The notes beneath the pieces are model-generated. The model had not been told where the DNA came from, made no database searches, and saw only the letters and a program-made list of their open reading frames with translations. Of a stretch of 64,000 nucleotides of DNA, positions 26,925 through 35,095 are shown in pieces; position 1 is the first letter of the stretch; each line of letters begins with the position of its first letter. Made by a program: the position numbers and the translations under genes. Origin of the DNA: Alcaligenes aquatilis (lineage in GTDB: Bacteria; Pseudomonadota; Gammaproteobacteria; Burkholderiales; Burkholderiaceae_B); contig NZ_CP022390.1 of NCBI RefSeq assembly GCF_003076515.1, positions 1,364,001 through 1,428,000 of the forward strand. Reading direction: 5' to 3'.

Positions 26925-27356
26925 TTAGACTAGAGAGCCCCATACTTGCACCAGCCCAAAAAGATGCACCAGCCCATAAACCAAACAGATCGCTGAGCTG
27001 ATCATGATAAACCGGCGGCTTCGACCGGTACCCGCCAGGGCCAACGGCCCAAGCAAACCGCGCAACAAGTAGATCGAGGTAATGCCGATCAAAGCCGGTC
27101 GCACCAAGGGAAGGCGCTCGATCACGCCAGCAGCGGACAGCGCGTAGGCCGCCCATACCGCAAGCACTAAGGCGATCCCTGCTGTAAACACCGCAGGAAA
27201 CCAGCGGCCAGCCTGAGCCGCACGCACAAAGCGATCGCCTGCGCCAAACAGTTGATACCAGGAAGGCCCAACAATGATCACCCCAACATGCAGCAGGGCA
27301 GCTATAAGACTGAGCCCAGCGCCGATCACAAGCATTAAGTTATATTCGTTTGCCAT
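26925..27356 (-). CDS. Small integral membrane protein of unknown function
   Basis: A 143-residue protein from the ATG at 27356, with AGGATGAA just upstream. The frame remains open far upstream but that part reads like decayed integrase in the wrong frame. Four hydrophobic helices lie at about 7-26, 50-70, 83-102 and 116-137. There is an Arg-rich loop (GTGRSRRF) between the last two and no charged catalytic motif. It lies between repressor and integrase remnants, so it may be cargo of the lost prophage or an ordinary gene left between them. Confidence 0.7.
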   Translation of the reverse strand: MANEYNLMLVIGAGLSLIAALLHVGVIIVGPSWYQLFGAGDRFVRAAQAGRWFPAVFTAGIALVLAVWAAYALSAAGVIERLPLVRPALIGITSIYLLRGLLGPLALAGTGRSRRFIMISSAICLVYGLVHLFGLVQVWGSLV

Positions 27357-27423
27357 TTCATCCTGACTTATTGCGGGCCTCCGCCAACTGGAGGGGGTTG
27401 CGTAATTTAGCATGCCAACCACT

Positions 27424-28075
27424 TCACCGTCGCATGAAAATGCACTCCAAAGCTGGCGGATACGGCAGATCAGTCCTTGTTCGCGGAAGTCGGCCCTCTT
27501 GAATGATCGCCAGTTTCCTTTCGTACTCACCGCACTCAAGCCTACGGTCCCGCCCCATATCAACACGTCCGCCACCCGACAGCGCAGCATCCAACTTGAT
27601 GTGCGTACCCATCCGGTAACGAGACGCTGTGAATGATCAGGAAACTGGACGTAGCCTTTTCTCACTCCCCAGTCGGTGCAACGAGCCCCTACGCAGGCAC
27701 TCATGGTAGCTGGCGCAGCAGCCCCACCCTTTTCATTTCTGATGATCCAATTATCTACCCAGCCGACAGTAATCCTGGCCAACGGCCAATCCTCATGCAT
27801 GCGCACAATCGTGCGCTGTGCTGCGACATTCTTCGGGAATGGATGGGCTTCCGGTTGGCACTCTCTGTCCAAAGCGCTAATCGTCAGGATGCGGCCGTCT
27901 GGCTGATGCGCTGAAGAAATGATGCCCCAATCCCGTAAAGGACATCAAACCGCTGGGCATACTCATCGCCCCCTTGCTCAGAGACGAAGGTCATATGGAC
28001 AGGTTTTTCCAGTAACCCGGCTTTTTTGAATATGTATTCCCAGGTACCGTTTGTGCGGATCTGTTTACAAGCCAT
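27424..28075 (-). pseudogene. Remnant of a tyrosine-type phage integrase
   Basis: The N-terminus begins at an ATG at 28075: MACKQIRTNGTWEYIFKKAG, then FVSEQGGDEYAQR, the Arm/SAM-like opening of phage integrases. The similarity then moves to another frame (PFPKNVAAQRTIVRMHEDWP, LARITVGWVDNWI, CTDWGVRKGY), and then to a third (RDRRLECGEYERKLAIIQEG). At least two frame changes and several stops separate them, and the catalytic Arg/His/Tyr end is missing. It lies downstream of the 3' end of tRNA-Val, a classic integration site. Family assignment rests on remembered integrase patterns. Confidence 0.65.
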
Positions 28076-28198
28076 TACATTTTCCCAGCACACCATCTAA
28101 ACTTAAACAGGCTTCAATGCAGGGCGTAGTTGAATGGGTAGCAAGCCAATCCTAGTTGGTTGAGGCTATCCAAAAAGCGGGCTAAACAGGCACAAAAA

Positions 28199-28224
28199 AA
28201 GCACTTAGTTTTACCTAAGTGCTT
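28199..28224 (-). terminator. Terminator after tRNA-Val
   Basis: The stem AAGCACTTAG/CTAAGTGCTT with a 6-base loop is followed on the minus strand by TTTTTT. It lies 20 bases beyond the tRNA CCA end. Confidence 0.85.
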
Positions 28225-28244
28225 GATTCGACTAGCAAAAGAAA

Positions 28245-28320
28245 TGGTGGGTGCTGAGGGGTTCGAACCCCCGACCTACGCCTTGTAAGGGCGCCGCTCT
28301 ACCAGCTGAGCTAAGCACCC
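28245..28320 (-). tRNA. tRNA-Val (anticodon TAC)
   Basis: A 76-base cloverleaf with encoded CCA. The acceptor is GGGTGCT/AGCACCC, the D-arm is GCTC...GAGC, the anticodon loop is CTTACAA giving TAC, and the T-loop is TTCGAAC. It is flanked downstream by a terminator and an integrase relic. Confidence 0.95.
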
Positions 28321-28411
28321 ATTTCTGTGATGCCGTTCTTCTTGTGAAGAAAAAGAATTATAGGATCAAAGATTTTTTTTTGCAAGTCTTTTGCGCCAAT
28401 TAATTTAAAAA

Positions 28412-28684
28412 TTAATTCACGGCGTCTTTCAGAGCCTTACCGGGACGGAACTTAGGCACGTTTGCGCCTTCGATCTCGATGGTTTCGCCGGTACGTGGGT
28501 TACGACCCGAACGGGCAGCGCGTTCCGACACAGCGAAGGTGCCAAAACCAACCAGAGTAACCGTATCTTTTTCTTTCAGCGTGGTGGTCACGGCATCGAT
28601 AAACGCATCCAGCGCACGACCAGCGTCAGCTTTGGACAGATCGGCTTTGGTGGAAATGAATTCGATAAGCTCGGTTTTATTCAT
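28412..28684 (-). CDS. hupB: HU-type DNA-binding protein
   Basis: A 90-residue histone-like protein from the ATG at 28684 with AGGGG upstream. [21 protein letters not shown], the hinge [21 protein letters not shown] and a terminal [13 protein letters not shown] are classic HU. It bends and compacts DNA as a dimer. Longer in-frame upstream reading lacks a start signal and is not expected for the family. Confidence 0.93.
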   Translation of the reverse strand: MNKTELIEFISTKADLSKADAGRALDAFIDAVTTTLKEKDTVTLVGFGTFAVSERAARSGRNPRTGETIEIEGANVPKFRPGKALKDAVN

Positions 28685-29103
28685 TGAGAAAATACCCCTG
28701 AAAATTATTTTACGGGCCCCCAGCGGGAACCAGTGTGTGGCGGTCAGACTTAATAGTGACAAACGAAAGGGCAGCTAAGCACTGCCGTCTGCCATTGCTA
28801 CCGGGCGCATAAGCACCCCGGTTGGCTACCGCGTATTAAGCCTTCGTTTAATACCCGTGTCAAGCAAAAAACCTCTGTAACCCGCATCATTGCTCACTGT
28901 TGATACAAGTTGCAGGACTTTCCCTAATTTGTGCCGCGAAACTTAACAGGCCGTCGCAAATATGTTATTTGAACTTTTAAAACTTCAAAATTAGCCAACT
29001 GATACTGTGATTTTGAATGTTTTTCAACCGCTTATGCGCCCCTCTCTGCAGCCGCAAAAACCACTCTCAGCCTAATTTCCCTTACGAGAGCCGGACTTAA
29101 CAA

Positions 29104-29121
29104 CAGATAACACCTTATCTG
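29104..29121. promoter_or_regulatory. Inverted repeat upstream of nirE
   Basis: A perfect seven-base inverted repeat CAGATAA-CACC-TTATCTG lies about 133 bases before nirE, within the otherwise featureless 569-base gap after hupB (28685-29253). It could be an operator or a small hairpin. It does not match the FNR/Dnr consensus, and I saw no proper TTGAT-N4-ATCAA site in this gap. Confidence 0.4.
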
Positions 29122-29253
29122 AGTGACAGGAGCAAGGCTCTGCACCCTTCTCTTGAGCACCAACCGTGCCCATATCAGAGCGGTCTGCTCTCCTACAATT
29201 TTCTGCATTGTTTGACTGTATTTCGGTACTTGCTACCGTCAAGGAGCGCAACG

Positions 29254-30036
29254 ATGCACGGCAAGGTTTATTTGGTTGGGGCGGGGCCTGGCGACCCTGA
29301 ACTTCTCACACTACGCGCTTTATACCTGCTGCAACATGCAGATGCTGTGGTCTATGACCGCTTGGTCAGCCGCGCCATCATGAGCTGCATCAACCCTGAA
29401 GCCACCCTGCACGATGTTGGCAAGGTGGCCGCGTGCAAACCCAGCATGCAGGACGACATCAACGACATCCTCTTATCACTGAGCAGAACGCATCAGCGCG
29501 TTATCCGCCTAAAAGGCGGTGATCCCTTTATTTTTGGGCGCGGCGGCGAGGAGCAGCTTTATCTGCAACAACACGGCGTCCGGGCCGAGGTTGTGCCTGG
29601 AATTACTGCCGCGACGGGCTGTGCGGCTTCTTTAGGCATTCCCTTGACTCATCGCGGGCTGGCCAGCAGTGTGCGCTTTATCACCGGACATTTGCGGGAC
29701 AACCAAGGCCTGGAACTGAACTGGGCCTCCCTATCCGACCCCACCTGTACGCTGGTGTTTTACATGGCCATGGCCAATTGCCGTCATATCGCCCAGGCCT
29801 TGATCCAACATGGACGCAGCCCACATACGCCCATCGCCCTGGCACAGGACGCCACACTTAAAAGCCAGCGATGGGGCTTGGGTACATTGCAGACACTTCC
29901 ACAGCTAGCACAGACATTTAGCCCTCCCGCCTTGCTGATCATTGGGCAAGTTGTACAGCTACACCCGGACTACCCGCAGCCCACATCAAACACGCAAGAC
30001 GCACTCACACCCGAATCATCCTGGGCACTGATGTGA
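29254..30036 (+). CDS. nirE: Uroporphyrinogen-III C-methyltransferase (heme d1 pathway)
   Basis: A 260-residue SUMT that methylates uroporphyrinogen III twice to precorrin-2. The start at 29254 follows AAGGAG; a longer TTG start has no support. Motifs are YLVGAGPGDPELLTLRAL (SAM-binding Gly loop), VVYDRLVS, RLKGGDPFIFGRGGEE and VVPGITAATGCAASLGIPLTHRG. Its place at the head of the nir genes marks it as NirE rather than a cobalamin enzyme. It overlaps nirC by four bases (GTGA). Confidence 0.9.
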   Translation: MHGKVYLVGAGPGDPELLTLRALYLLQHADAVVYDRLVSRAIMSCINPEATLHDVGKVAACKPSMQDDINDILLSLSRTHQRVIRLKGGDPFIFGRGGEEQLYLQQHGVRAEVVPGITAATGCAASLGIPLTHRGLASSVRFITGHLRDNQGLELNWASLSDPTCTLVFYMAMANCRHIAQALIQHGRSPHTPIALAQDATLKSQRWGLGTLQTLPQLAQTFSPPALLIIGQVVQLHPDYPQPTSNTQDALTPESSWALM

Positions 30037-30410
30037 GTGGTTTGCACTTCTCTTTAAAACGCTGCGGCAGACGGACTCTGGCCCGGATTGGGTTGCCTGT
30101 ATTGCTCATCCTTGTTGACCCTCAACAAGCCACTGCAAATGACGTCACGTTGACTTCAGAGCAGCGCCTCTCTTTACAAACACTACTTCATCAAGAGTGC
30201 GGTTCCTGTCATGGCTTGTTCTTGAAAGGAGGTCTAGGCCCAGCCTTGACGGCAGATGCCTTGCAAGGCCAAAGCCCAGAACAAATCGCCTTGACCATCA
30301 TGCAAGGTCGCCCCGGCACCGCCATGCCTGCCTGGAACCGCTTTTTGCAGCCAGCGGAAAGTTTATGGCTGGCGAACTTCCTTCTCCAGAACTCGGATAC
30401 AGCACCATGA
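30033..30410 (+). CDS. nirC: Cytochrome c55x
   Basis: A 125-residue monoheme c-type cytochrome with a GTG start overlapping nirE. A basic N-terminus and hydrophobic core (about 16-28) form an export signal. The heme-binding CGSCH spans 56-60, and a later Met (GTAMPAWNRFL) is the likely axial ligand. NirC is thought to pass electrons during d1 maturation or to nitrite reductase. It overlaps nirF by four bases. Confidence 0.85.
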   Translation: MSGLHFSLKRCGRRTLARIGLPVLLILVDPQQATANDVTLTSEQRLSLQTLLHQECGSCHGLFLKGGLGPALTADALQGQSPEQIALTIMQGRPGTAMPAWNRFLQPAESLWLANFLLQNSDTAP

Positions 30411-31567
30411 AAGCACTCATGACTCTTAGCCTGCTTGTCGTGTTAAGCGGCTGTGCCAACTCACTACGCGGCACTAACGACCTGGGGCTGATCGTCGAGC
30501 GCGCCACAGGCAGCGTAGCCCTTGTTGAGACCAGTCACCGCAGTCGCTTGGCGCGTATTGAGGGCTTGGGTGACCTCTCCCACGCTCATATCACTTATTC
30601 GCGCGACGGACGGTATGGCTATATATTCGGACGTGATGGCGGGCTGAGCAAAGTGGACCTGATCAAACAAGTTGTAGTCCGCCGCATTATTCAGTCCGGC
30701 AATGCCATAGGTGGGGCGATCTCCCAGGACGGCAAGCTGATTGTGGTACAGAACTACGAACCGGGCGGCATCAAGGTTTTTGACGCAAAAACCCTGGAAT
30801 TGGTCAGTGAGGTTCCGTCCTACTACGCCCCCGACAAACGCGCCAAGGTGGTTGGACTGGCTGACCTACCGAATCAGCAATTCGCCTATTCCTTGTTCGA
30901 GGCCGGTGAAATCTGGCTCACCGACTTATCCGACCCGCTGCGCCCCACAACACGGCGTTTTGCGGCAGGCAGCCAACCTTACGATGCCATGGTCACCCCA
31001 GACGGACGCTACTACATTGCCGGCCTGTTTGGCGAAGACGCTTTGGCCATGCTGGATTTATGGCAGCCTGAAAATGGAGTCCGAAAAATCTTGCCAGGCT
31101 ATGGCAAAGGCGAAACCGCCCTGCCCGTCTACAAGATGCCGCATCTGCGTGGCTGGTCCCAAGCGGGTCAGGACTTGTTTTTGCCTGCCATTGGACGCCA
31201 TGAAGTACTAGTGGCCAGCACCTTGGATTGGCAAGAAAAAACTCGCATCCCTGTTCAGGGCCAACCCGTTTTCGTCATGGCTCAGCCCGATGGCCGGCAA
31301 GTCTGGGTGAACTTTGCATTCCCAGACAACGACAAGGTACAGGTCATTGATGTTGCCACTTTAGAAGTGATTCGGACCTTGGACGCAGGCAAAGCGGTTC
31401 TCCACATGGAGTTCACCCCACGCGGCGAGGCTGTCTGGATTTCAGCACGAGACGATAATCGAGTCAGCGTATACGACACCCGCAGTTTCAAGCGATTGGA
31501 CAGCCTGGAGATTCAGCAACCCAGCGGGGTGTTTTTTACGCATCGGAGTGGTCGCATTGGTTTCTGA
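30407..31567 (+). CDS. nirF: Heme d1 biosynthesis protein NirF
   Basis: A 386-residue lipoprotein with lipobox LSGC (Cys16), so it should be anchored in the periplasm. The rest is a beta-propeller resembling the d1 domain of NirS/NirN, with repeats such as YSRDGRYGYIFGRDG, TPDGRYYIAGLFGED and PDGRQVWVNFAFPDND. NirF acts late in d1 synthesis. It overlaps nirC by four bases and the downstream nirDL by 20. Confidence 0.92.
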   Translation: MKALMTLSLLVVLSGCANSLRGTNDLGLIVERATGSVALVETSHRSRLARIEGLGDLSHAHITYSRDGRYGYIFGRDGGLSKVDLIKQVVVRRIIQSGNAIGGAISQDGKLIVVQNYEPGGIKVFDAKTLELVSEVPSYYAPDKRAKVVGLADLPNQQFAYSLFEAGEIWLTDLSDPLRPTTRRFAAGSQPYDAMVTPDGRYYIAGLFGEDALAMLDLWQPENGVRKILPGYGKGETALPVYKMPHLRGWSQAGQDLFLPAIGRHEVLVASTLDWQEKTRIPVQGQPVFVMAQPDGRQVWVNFAFPDNDKVQVIDVATLEVIRTLDAGKAVLHMEFTPRGEAVWISARDDNRVSVYDTRSFKRLDSLEIQQPSGVFFTHRSGRIGF

Positions 31568-32543
31568 TCTTTCCCCTTCTGCCTTTCAACTATTGAATGC
31601 CTGGCAACACGGCTTCCCCCTGGAGTCCCGTCCGTTCCGTAAGCTGGGGCTGCTATTGGGACTAAGCGAGCAAGCCGTAATGGACTATCTCCAAGGCTGG
31701 CGCAGCGATGGCATCATCAGCCGTATCGGGCCGGTGCTGAACCCCACCTGCATGAGCAGCACCTTGGTGGGCATGCCTATCCCAGCCAAGGATCTGGACA
31801 GGATTGCGAACTGGATCAGCACCCTGCCCGCTGTGAACCACAACTACGCACGCGAACACGCGGTCAATCTATGGTTTGTGCTGACCTGTGCGAATGAGCA
31901 AGAACGGCAGGCAACCCTGGACCACATCGCCCAATACACCGGTTTGTTGCCCTTGTCCTTGCCCATGCTCCGGGCCTATCACATTGACCTGGGGTTTAGC
32001 CTGACTACTCATGTCAAAATTGCCAGCCCCTTGGCACCAAGCCATAGTCTGCCTGCATTAGGCAGCGCCGAACGCAAACTCCTGGAGCGCTCCTTGCAAG
32101 GCTTGGAGATACAAGCCGAACCTTTCAAACCTTGGGCAGAGCATGCCCAAATGAGTGAGAAACAAGTTCTGCAACACCTGCGCAGCTTTCTGGAACAAGG
32201 TGTTTTCAGACGGTTTGGTCTGGTTTTACGCCATCGCACGCTGGGCTATAGCGCCAATGCCATGTGTGTCTGGACGGTAGACAACCATCGTATCGACGCC
32301 TTGGGTGAGGAACTGGCCAGGCAAAACGGCATCACGCTTTGTTACCAACGACAGCCCCACCCGCCACATTGGAATCACAATCTGTTTTGCATGATTCACG
32401 GCAAAGATCGCCAGCACGTACTGGCTCACCATGCGGAACTGAATAGCCGTTTAGGCTTGGGACAGTTCCCACAGGACGTGCTGTTTTCCACTCGCTGTTT
32501 CAAACAACGCGGAGCCCTGCTTGGCCCGGCCTATCATGACTGA
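31548..32543 (+). CDS. nirDL: Siroheme decarboxylase, fused NirD-NirL
   Basis: A 331-residue protein made of two AsnC-like halves. The first half (about 1-165) has the HTH LGLLLGLSEQAVMDYLQGWR and NHNYAREHAVNLWFV; the second (about 175-331) has RRFGLVLRHRTLGYSANAMC and the CYQRQPHPPHWNHNLFCMIHG motif. It decarboxylates siroheme to didecarboxysiroheme together with NirG and NirH. The GTG start at 31548 lies inside nirF; a TTG nine bases later is an alternative. Pseudomonas carries separate nirD and nirL; a fusion is known in other genera. Confidence 0.88.
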   Translation: MVALVSDLSPSAFQLLNAWQHGFPLESRPFRKLGLLLGLSEQAVMDYLQGWRSDGIISRIGPVLNPTCMSSTLVGMPIPAKDLDRIANWISTLPAVNHNYAREHAVNLWFVLTCANEQERQATLDHIAQYTGLLPLSLPMLRAYHIDLGFSLTTHVKIASPLAPSHSLPALGSAERKLLERSLQGLEIQAEPFKPWAEHAQMSEKQVLQHLRSFLEQGVFRRFGLVLRHRTLGYSANAMCVWTVDNHRIDALGEELARQNGITLCYQRQPHPPHWNHNLFCMIHGKDRQHVLAHHAELNSRLGLGQFPQDVLFSTRCFKQRGALLGPAYHD

Positions 32544-33021
32544 CACTCACACGACGCCACTGCATGCGCCGGTCAAGTTAGACGACACCGACCGCCACAT
32601 ACTCAATCGCTTGCAAGAGGGTTTCCCCATCTGCTCCCGCCCCTTTGCACGACTGGCTCCTGATCTTTCTTTAAGCGAATCCGACCTGATTGCGCGTGTC
32701 CAGTACCTGCGTCAATCCGGAGTCCTGACCCGCTTTGGCCCCCTCTTCCAAATTGAAGCCTTAGGCGGCGCTTACTGTCTGGTCGCCATGTCTGTACCGG
32801 AAAAACGGTGGGACAGCGTTGTCAAAACCGTGAACCGCCATCCCGAAGTCGCCCACAACTACCGACGCGCTCACGCCTTAAATATGTGGTTTGTACTGGC
32901 CACAGCAAGCGCACAAGACCTTGAGGCTTGCCTGACCACAATCGAAACCGAAACCGGCTTACCTGTCTTCGCTTTTCCAAAAGAACAGGAATACGCACTT
33001 AGCCTGAAACTGGAGCTTTGA
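32536..33021 (+). CDS. nirG: Siroheme decarboxylase subunit NirG
   Basis: A 161-residue AsnC/Lrp-like protein from the ATG at 32536, overlapping nirDL by eight bases. It has the N-terminal HTH region SRPFARLAPDLSLSESDLIA, RFGPLFQIEALGGAYCLVAM and NYRRAHALNMWFVLATAS, matching the first-half (NirD/NirG) type. It is one of the subunits needed for siroheme decarboxylation. Confidence 0.85.
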   Translation: MTDTHTTPLHAPVKLDDTDRHILNRLQEGFPICSRPFARLAPDLSLSESDLIARVQYLRQSGVLTRFGPLFQIEALGGAYCLVAMSVPEKRWDSVVKTVNRHPEVAHNYRRAHALNMWFVLATASAQDLEACLTTIETETGLPVFAFPKEQEYALSLKLEL

Positions 33022-33022
33022 C

Positions 33023-33520
33023 ATGGAGCATTTGAACCCTGCCTATACCGCACTGATACATGCTTCGCAGCAGGGGCTGGCTATAGAGCCGCAGCCTTAC
33101 CTAAGGCTGGCGCAGGCGCTAGGCGTCTCCGAAGCCTATGTCATAAAGCAGTTTCAAACCATGTTGGACCAAGGTTTGATAAGACGGATTGCAGCCATCC
33201 CAAATCACTACGCCCTGGGCTATGTAGCCAATGGCATGTGCGTCTGGAATATTGCAGACGAGCGCCTGGACACCGTGGGTACGTGGTTAGGTTCACAAGC
33301 TGGAGTCAGCCATTGTTATCGTCGCCCGCGTCGTCTGCCTGCGTGGCCATACAACCTGTTTGCCATGCTGCATGGCAAGGACCATGACACGGTCCGTGCC
33401 CAAGCAAAGAACATCAGCATGCACATCACGCAGCACTTTCCGGGTGTCTTGCACGATCACGACATTTTGTTTTCCACGGCCATTCTTAAAAAGACCGGCC
33501 TGCGTCTGCGGAGGCCTTGA
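33023..33520 (+). CDS. nirH: Siroheme decarboxylase subunit NirH
   Basis: A 165-residue AsnC-like protein of the second-half (NirL/NirH) type: RRIAAIPNHYALGYVANGMC and CYRRPRRLPAWPYNLFAMLHG. It follows nirG by one base and overlaps the open frame just before nirJ. It completes the NirDL-G-H decarboxylase set. Confidence 0.87.
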   Translation: MEHLNPAYTALIHASQQGLAIEPQPYLRLAQALGVSEAYVIKQFQTMLDQGLIRRIAAIPNHYALGYVANGMCVWNIADERLDTVGTWLGSQAGVSHCYRRPRRLPAWPYNLFAMLHGKDHDTVRAQAKNISMHITQHFPGVLHDHDILFSTAILKKTGLRLRRP

Positions 33521-33522
33521 GC

Positions 33523-34656
33523 ATGTTCCGGATATCCCGTTTTATCGCTGCCCTGCACTCTCCTGTTGCCGCCACGCGTGCCAGCAAAGCCCCTGTAGTG
33601 ATCTGGAATCTGATACGTCGTTGCAATCTCCATTGCAGCCACTGTTACTCTGCCTCCACCAACAAGGACTTTCCCGGCGAACTGAGCTACGAGCAGGCCT
33701 GCTCTGTCATGGACGATCTACATCAGTTCGGTGTGCGCGCCCTGATTCTGTCCGGCGGTGAACCCTTGCTGCGCAGAGACATTTACGACTTGGGTCGACG
33801 CGCAAAAACACTGGGTATGTACGTAGGGCTATCGTCCAACGGCACCCTGATTACTGAACAGAATATCGACCAGATTGCCGACTGCGGCTTTGACTATGTC
33901 GGCATATCCCTGGATGGTTTGCAGGCCAGGCATGACCGTATTCGTGGTGAAAACGGAGCCTACGCTGCTTCCTTGCATGGTTTACGGCTGTGTCGCGAAA
34001 AACACTTGAAAGTGGGCCTGCGCTTTACTCTGACCCAGGAAAATGCGGCTGACCTCAATGGCCTGCTGGCAGTGATGGACCAGGAGCGAATCGACCGCTT
34101 TTATCTCTCTCATCTAAATTACGCGGGCCGAGGTCTTAGCAATCGCGCTTTGGCCAGCCATCACGCCGTCACCCGGCGGGCCATGGAACAACTTTTCACG
34201 ACCTGCATGACGTATCAGAAAGCCGGAAAACCCAAGGAATTTACCTCAGGGAACAATGATGCCGATGGCGTTTTCTTCCTGCACTGGGTACGACGCCACT
34301 ACCCAGATCAGGCTAAAAAAATTCTGACCATGTTGCGTCAATGGGGTGGAAACTCCTCCGGCCAAGGAATTGCGAACATTGATAACCGTGGCAATGTACA
34401 CCCGGACACCATGTGGTGGCACTACAGCTTAGGCAATGTGCTGAAACAGCCTTTCTCAGAGATTTGGTCCAACAATCAAGATCCTTTGTTAGCGGGACTG
34501 CGCCAACGGCCAAGGCCTGTACAGGGACGCTGTGCGGGATGCGCCTACCTGGATATTTGCAATGGTAATACGCGCACCAGGGCAGAGAAAAGTACGGGCA
34601 ATGTATGGGCAGAAGATCCGGGTTGCTATCTCAATAACCGGGAAATTACTGCCTGA
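33523..34656 (+). CDS. nirJ: Radical SAM heme d1 biosynthesis protein NirJ
   Basis: A 377-residue radical-SAM enzyme. The 4Fe-4S Cys lie at 34, 38 and 41 (CNLHCSHC), followed by LILSGGEPLLRRD and VGISLDGL. A Cys-rich SPASM-like C-terminus (CAGCAYLDICNGN then PGCYL) would hold a second cluster. It replaces the propionate groups of didecarboxysiroheme with oxo groups. I start at 33523, eight bases after GGAGG. It is the last gene of nirE-C-F-DL-G-H-J. Confidence 0.93.
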   Translation: MFRISRFIAALHSPVAATRASKAPVVIWNLIRRCNLHCSHCYSASTNKDFPGELSYEQACSVMDDLHQFGVRALILSGGEPLLRRDIYDLGRRAKTLGMYVGLSSNGTLITEQNIDQIADCGFDYVGISLDGLQARHDRIRGENGAYAASLHGLRLCREKHLKVGLRFTLTQENAADLNGLLAVMDQERIDRFYLSHLNYAGRGLSNRALASHHAVTRRAMEQLFTTCMTYQKAGKPKEFTSGNNDADGVFFLHWVRRHYPDQAKKILTMLRQWGGNSSGQGIANIDNRGNVHPDTMWWHYSLGNVLKQPFSEIWSNNQDPLLAGLRQRPRPVQGRCAGCAYLDICNGNTRTRAEKSTGNVWAEDPGCYLNNREITA

Positions 34657-34868
34657 GCCTGCCCAATCAAGAAGCCAGTCAAAGCCCTTTTCGCTGTACC
34701 CCAATCCCCTTCCCTGCCCGGCCACGAAACCATGCAAAGCAACTGTCCAGAACAGTAAAGCAGCACTGAGAGGCGAATACAGTCTCCAGACATAGCCAAG
34801 TTCGGATAAAAGTCTGGACGGAGACGGACCCGAACCCCGGATTTCCTGCATACTCTGTACCGGTACAA

Positions 34869-34970
34869 ATACAAACACCGATGATGATGCTGCCGGTGCC
34901 AGTGCTGGTGCAGATGCCAATGCTGGTGCTGAAGCGGATGTGGATGTGGATGCTGGCAAAGTTCATCATT
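34869..34970. repeat. Low-complexity GATGCTGGTGC-type tract
   Basis: A triplet-biased tract of GAT/GCT/GGT units lies in the 345-base gap after nirJ. In one plus-strand frame it reads as an Ala/Gly/Asp-rich string with TDDDAAGASAGADANAGAEA, then KVHHFQAHKPAQTRDKK and a TAG, but no credible start exists, so it may be the tail of a lost gene. The rest of the gap holds nothing recognisable. Confidence 0.5.
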
Positions 34971-35001
34971 TCCAGGCCCATAAGCCTGCACAAACAAGAG
35001 A

Positions 35002-35033
35002 CAAAAAAAGTGAGGCAAGAATTCTTGCCTCAC
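35002..35033 (-). terminator. Terminator of the nirN operon
   Basis: A 24-base perfect palindrome (GTGAGGCAAGAA and complement) is followed on the minus strand by seven T. It lies 62 bases past the siroheme-synthase-like gene. Confidence 0.85.
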
Positions 35034-35095
35034 TCAAGCAGCTCCATATAACGTAGCAAGCACACACCACCTAGCTCTTCATCACTCCAACACTT

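Noticed and set aside
27357..27872. N-terminal extension of the 26925-27356 membrane protein to 315 residues
   Set aside because: The upstream part reads as decayed integrase and joins a normal start with its own AGGATGAA site.
29014..29028. TTGAA-TGTTT-TTCAA as an FNR box upstream of nirE
   Set aside because: The half-sites are five bases apart instead of four and both deviate from TTGAT/ATCAA.
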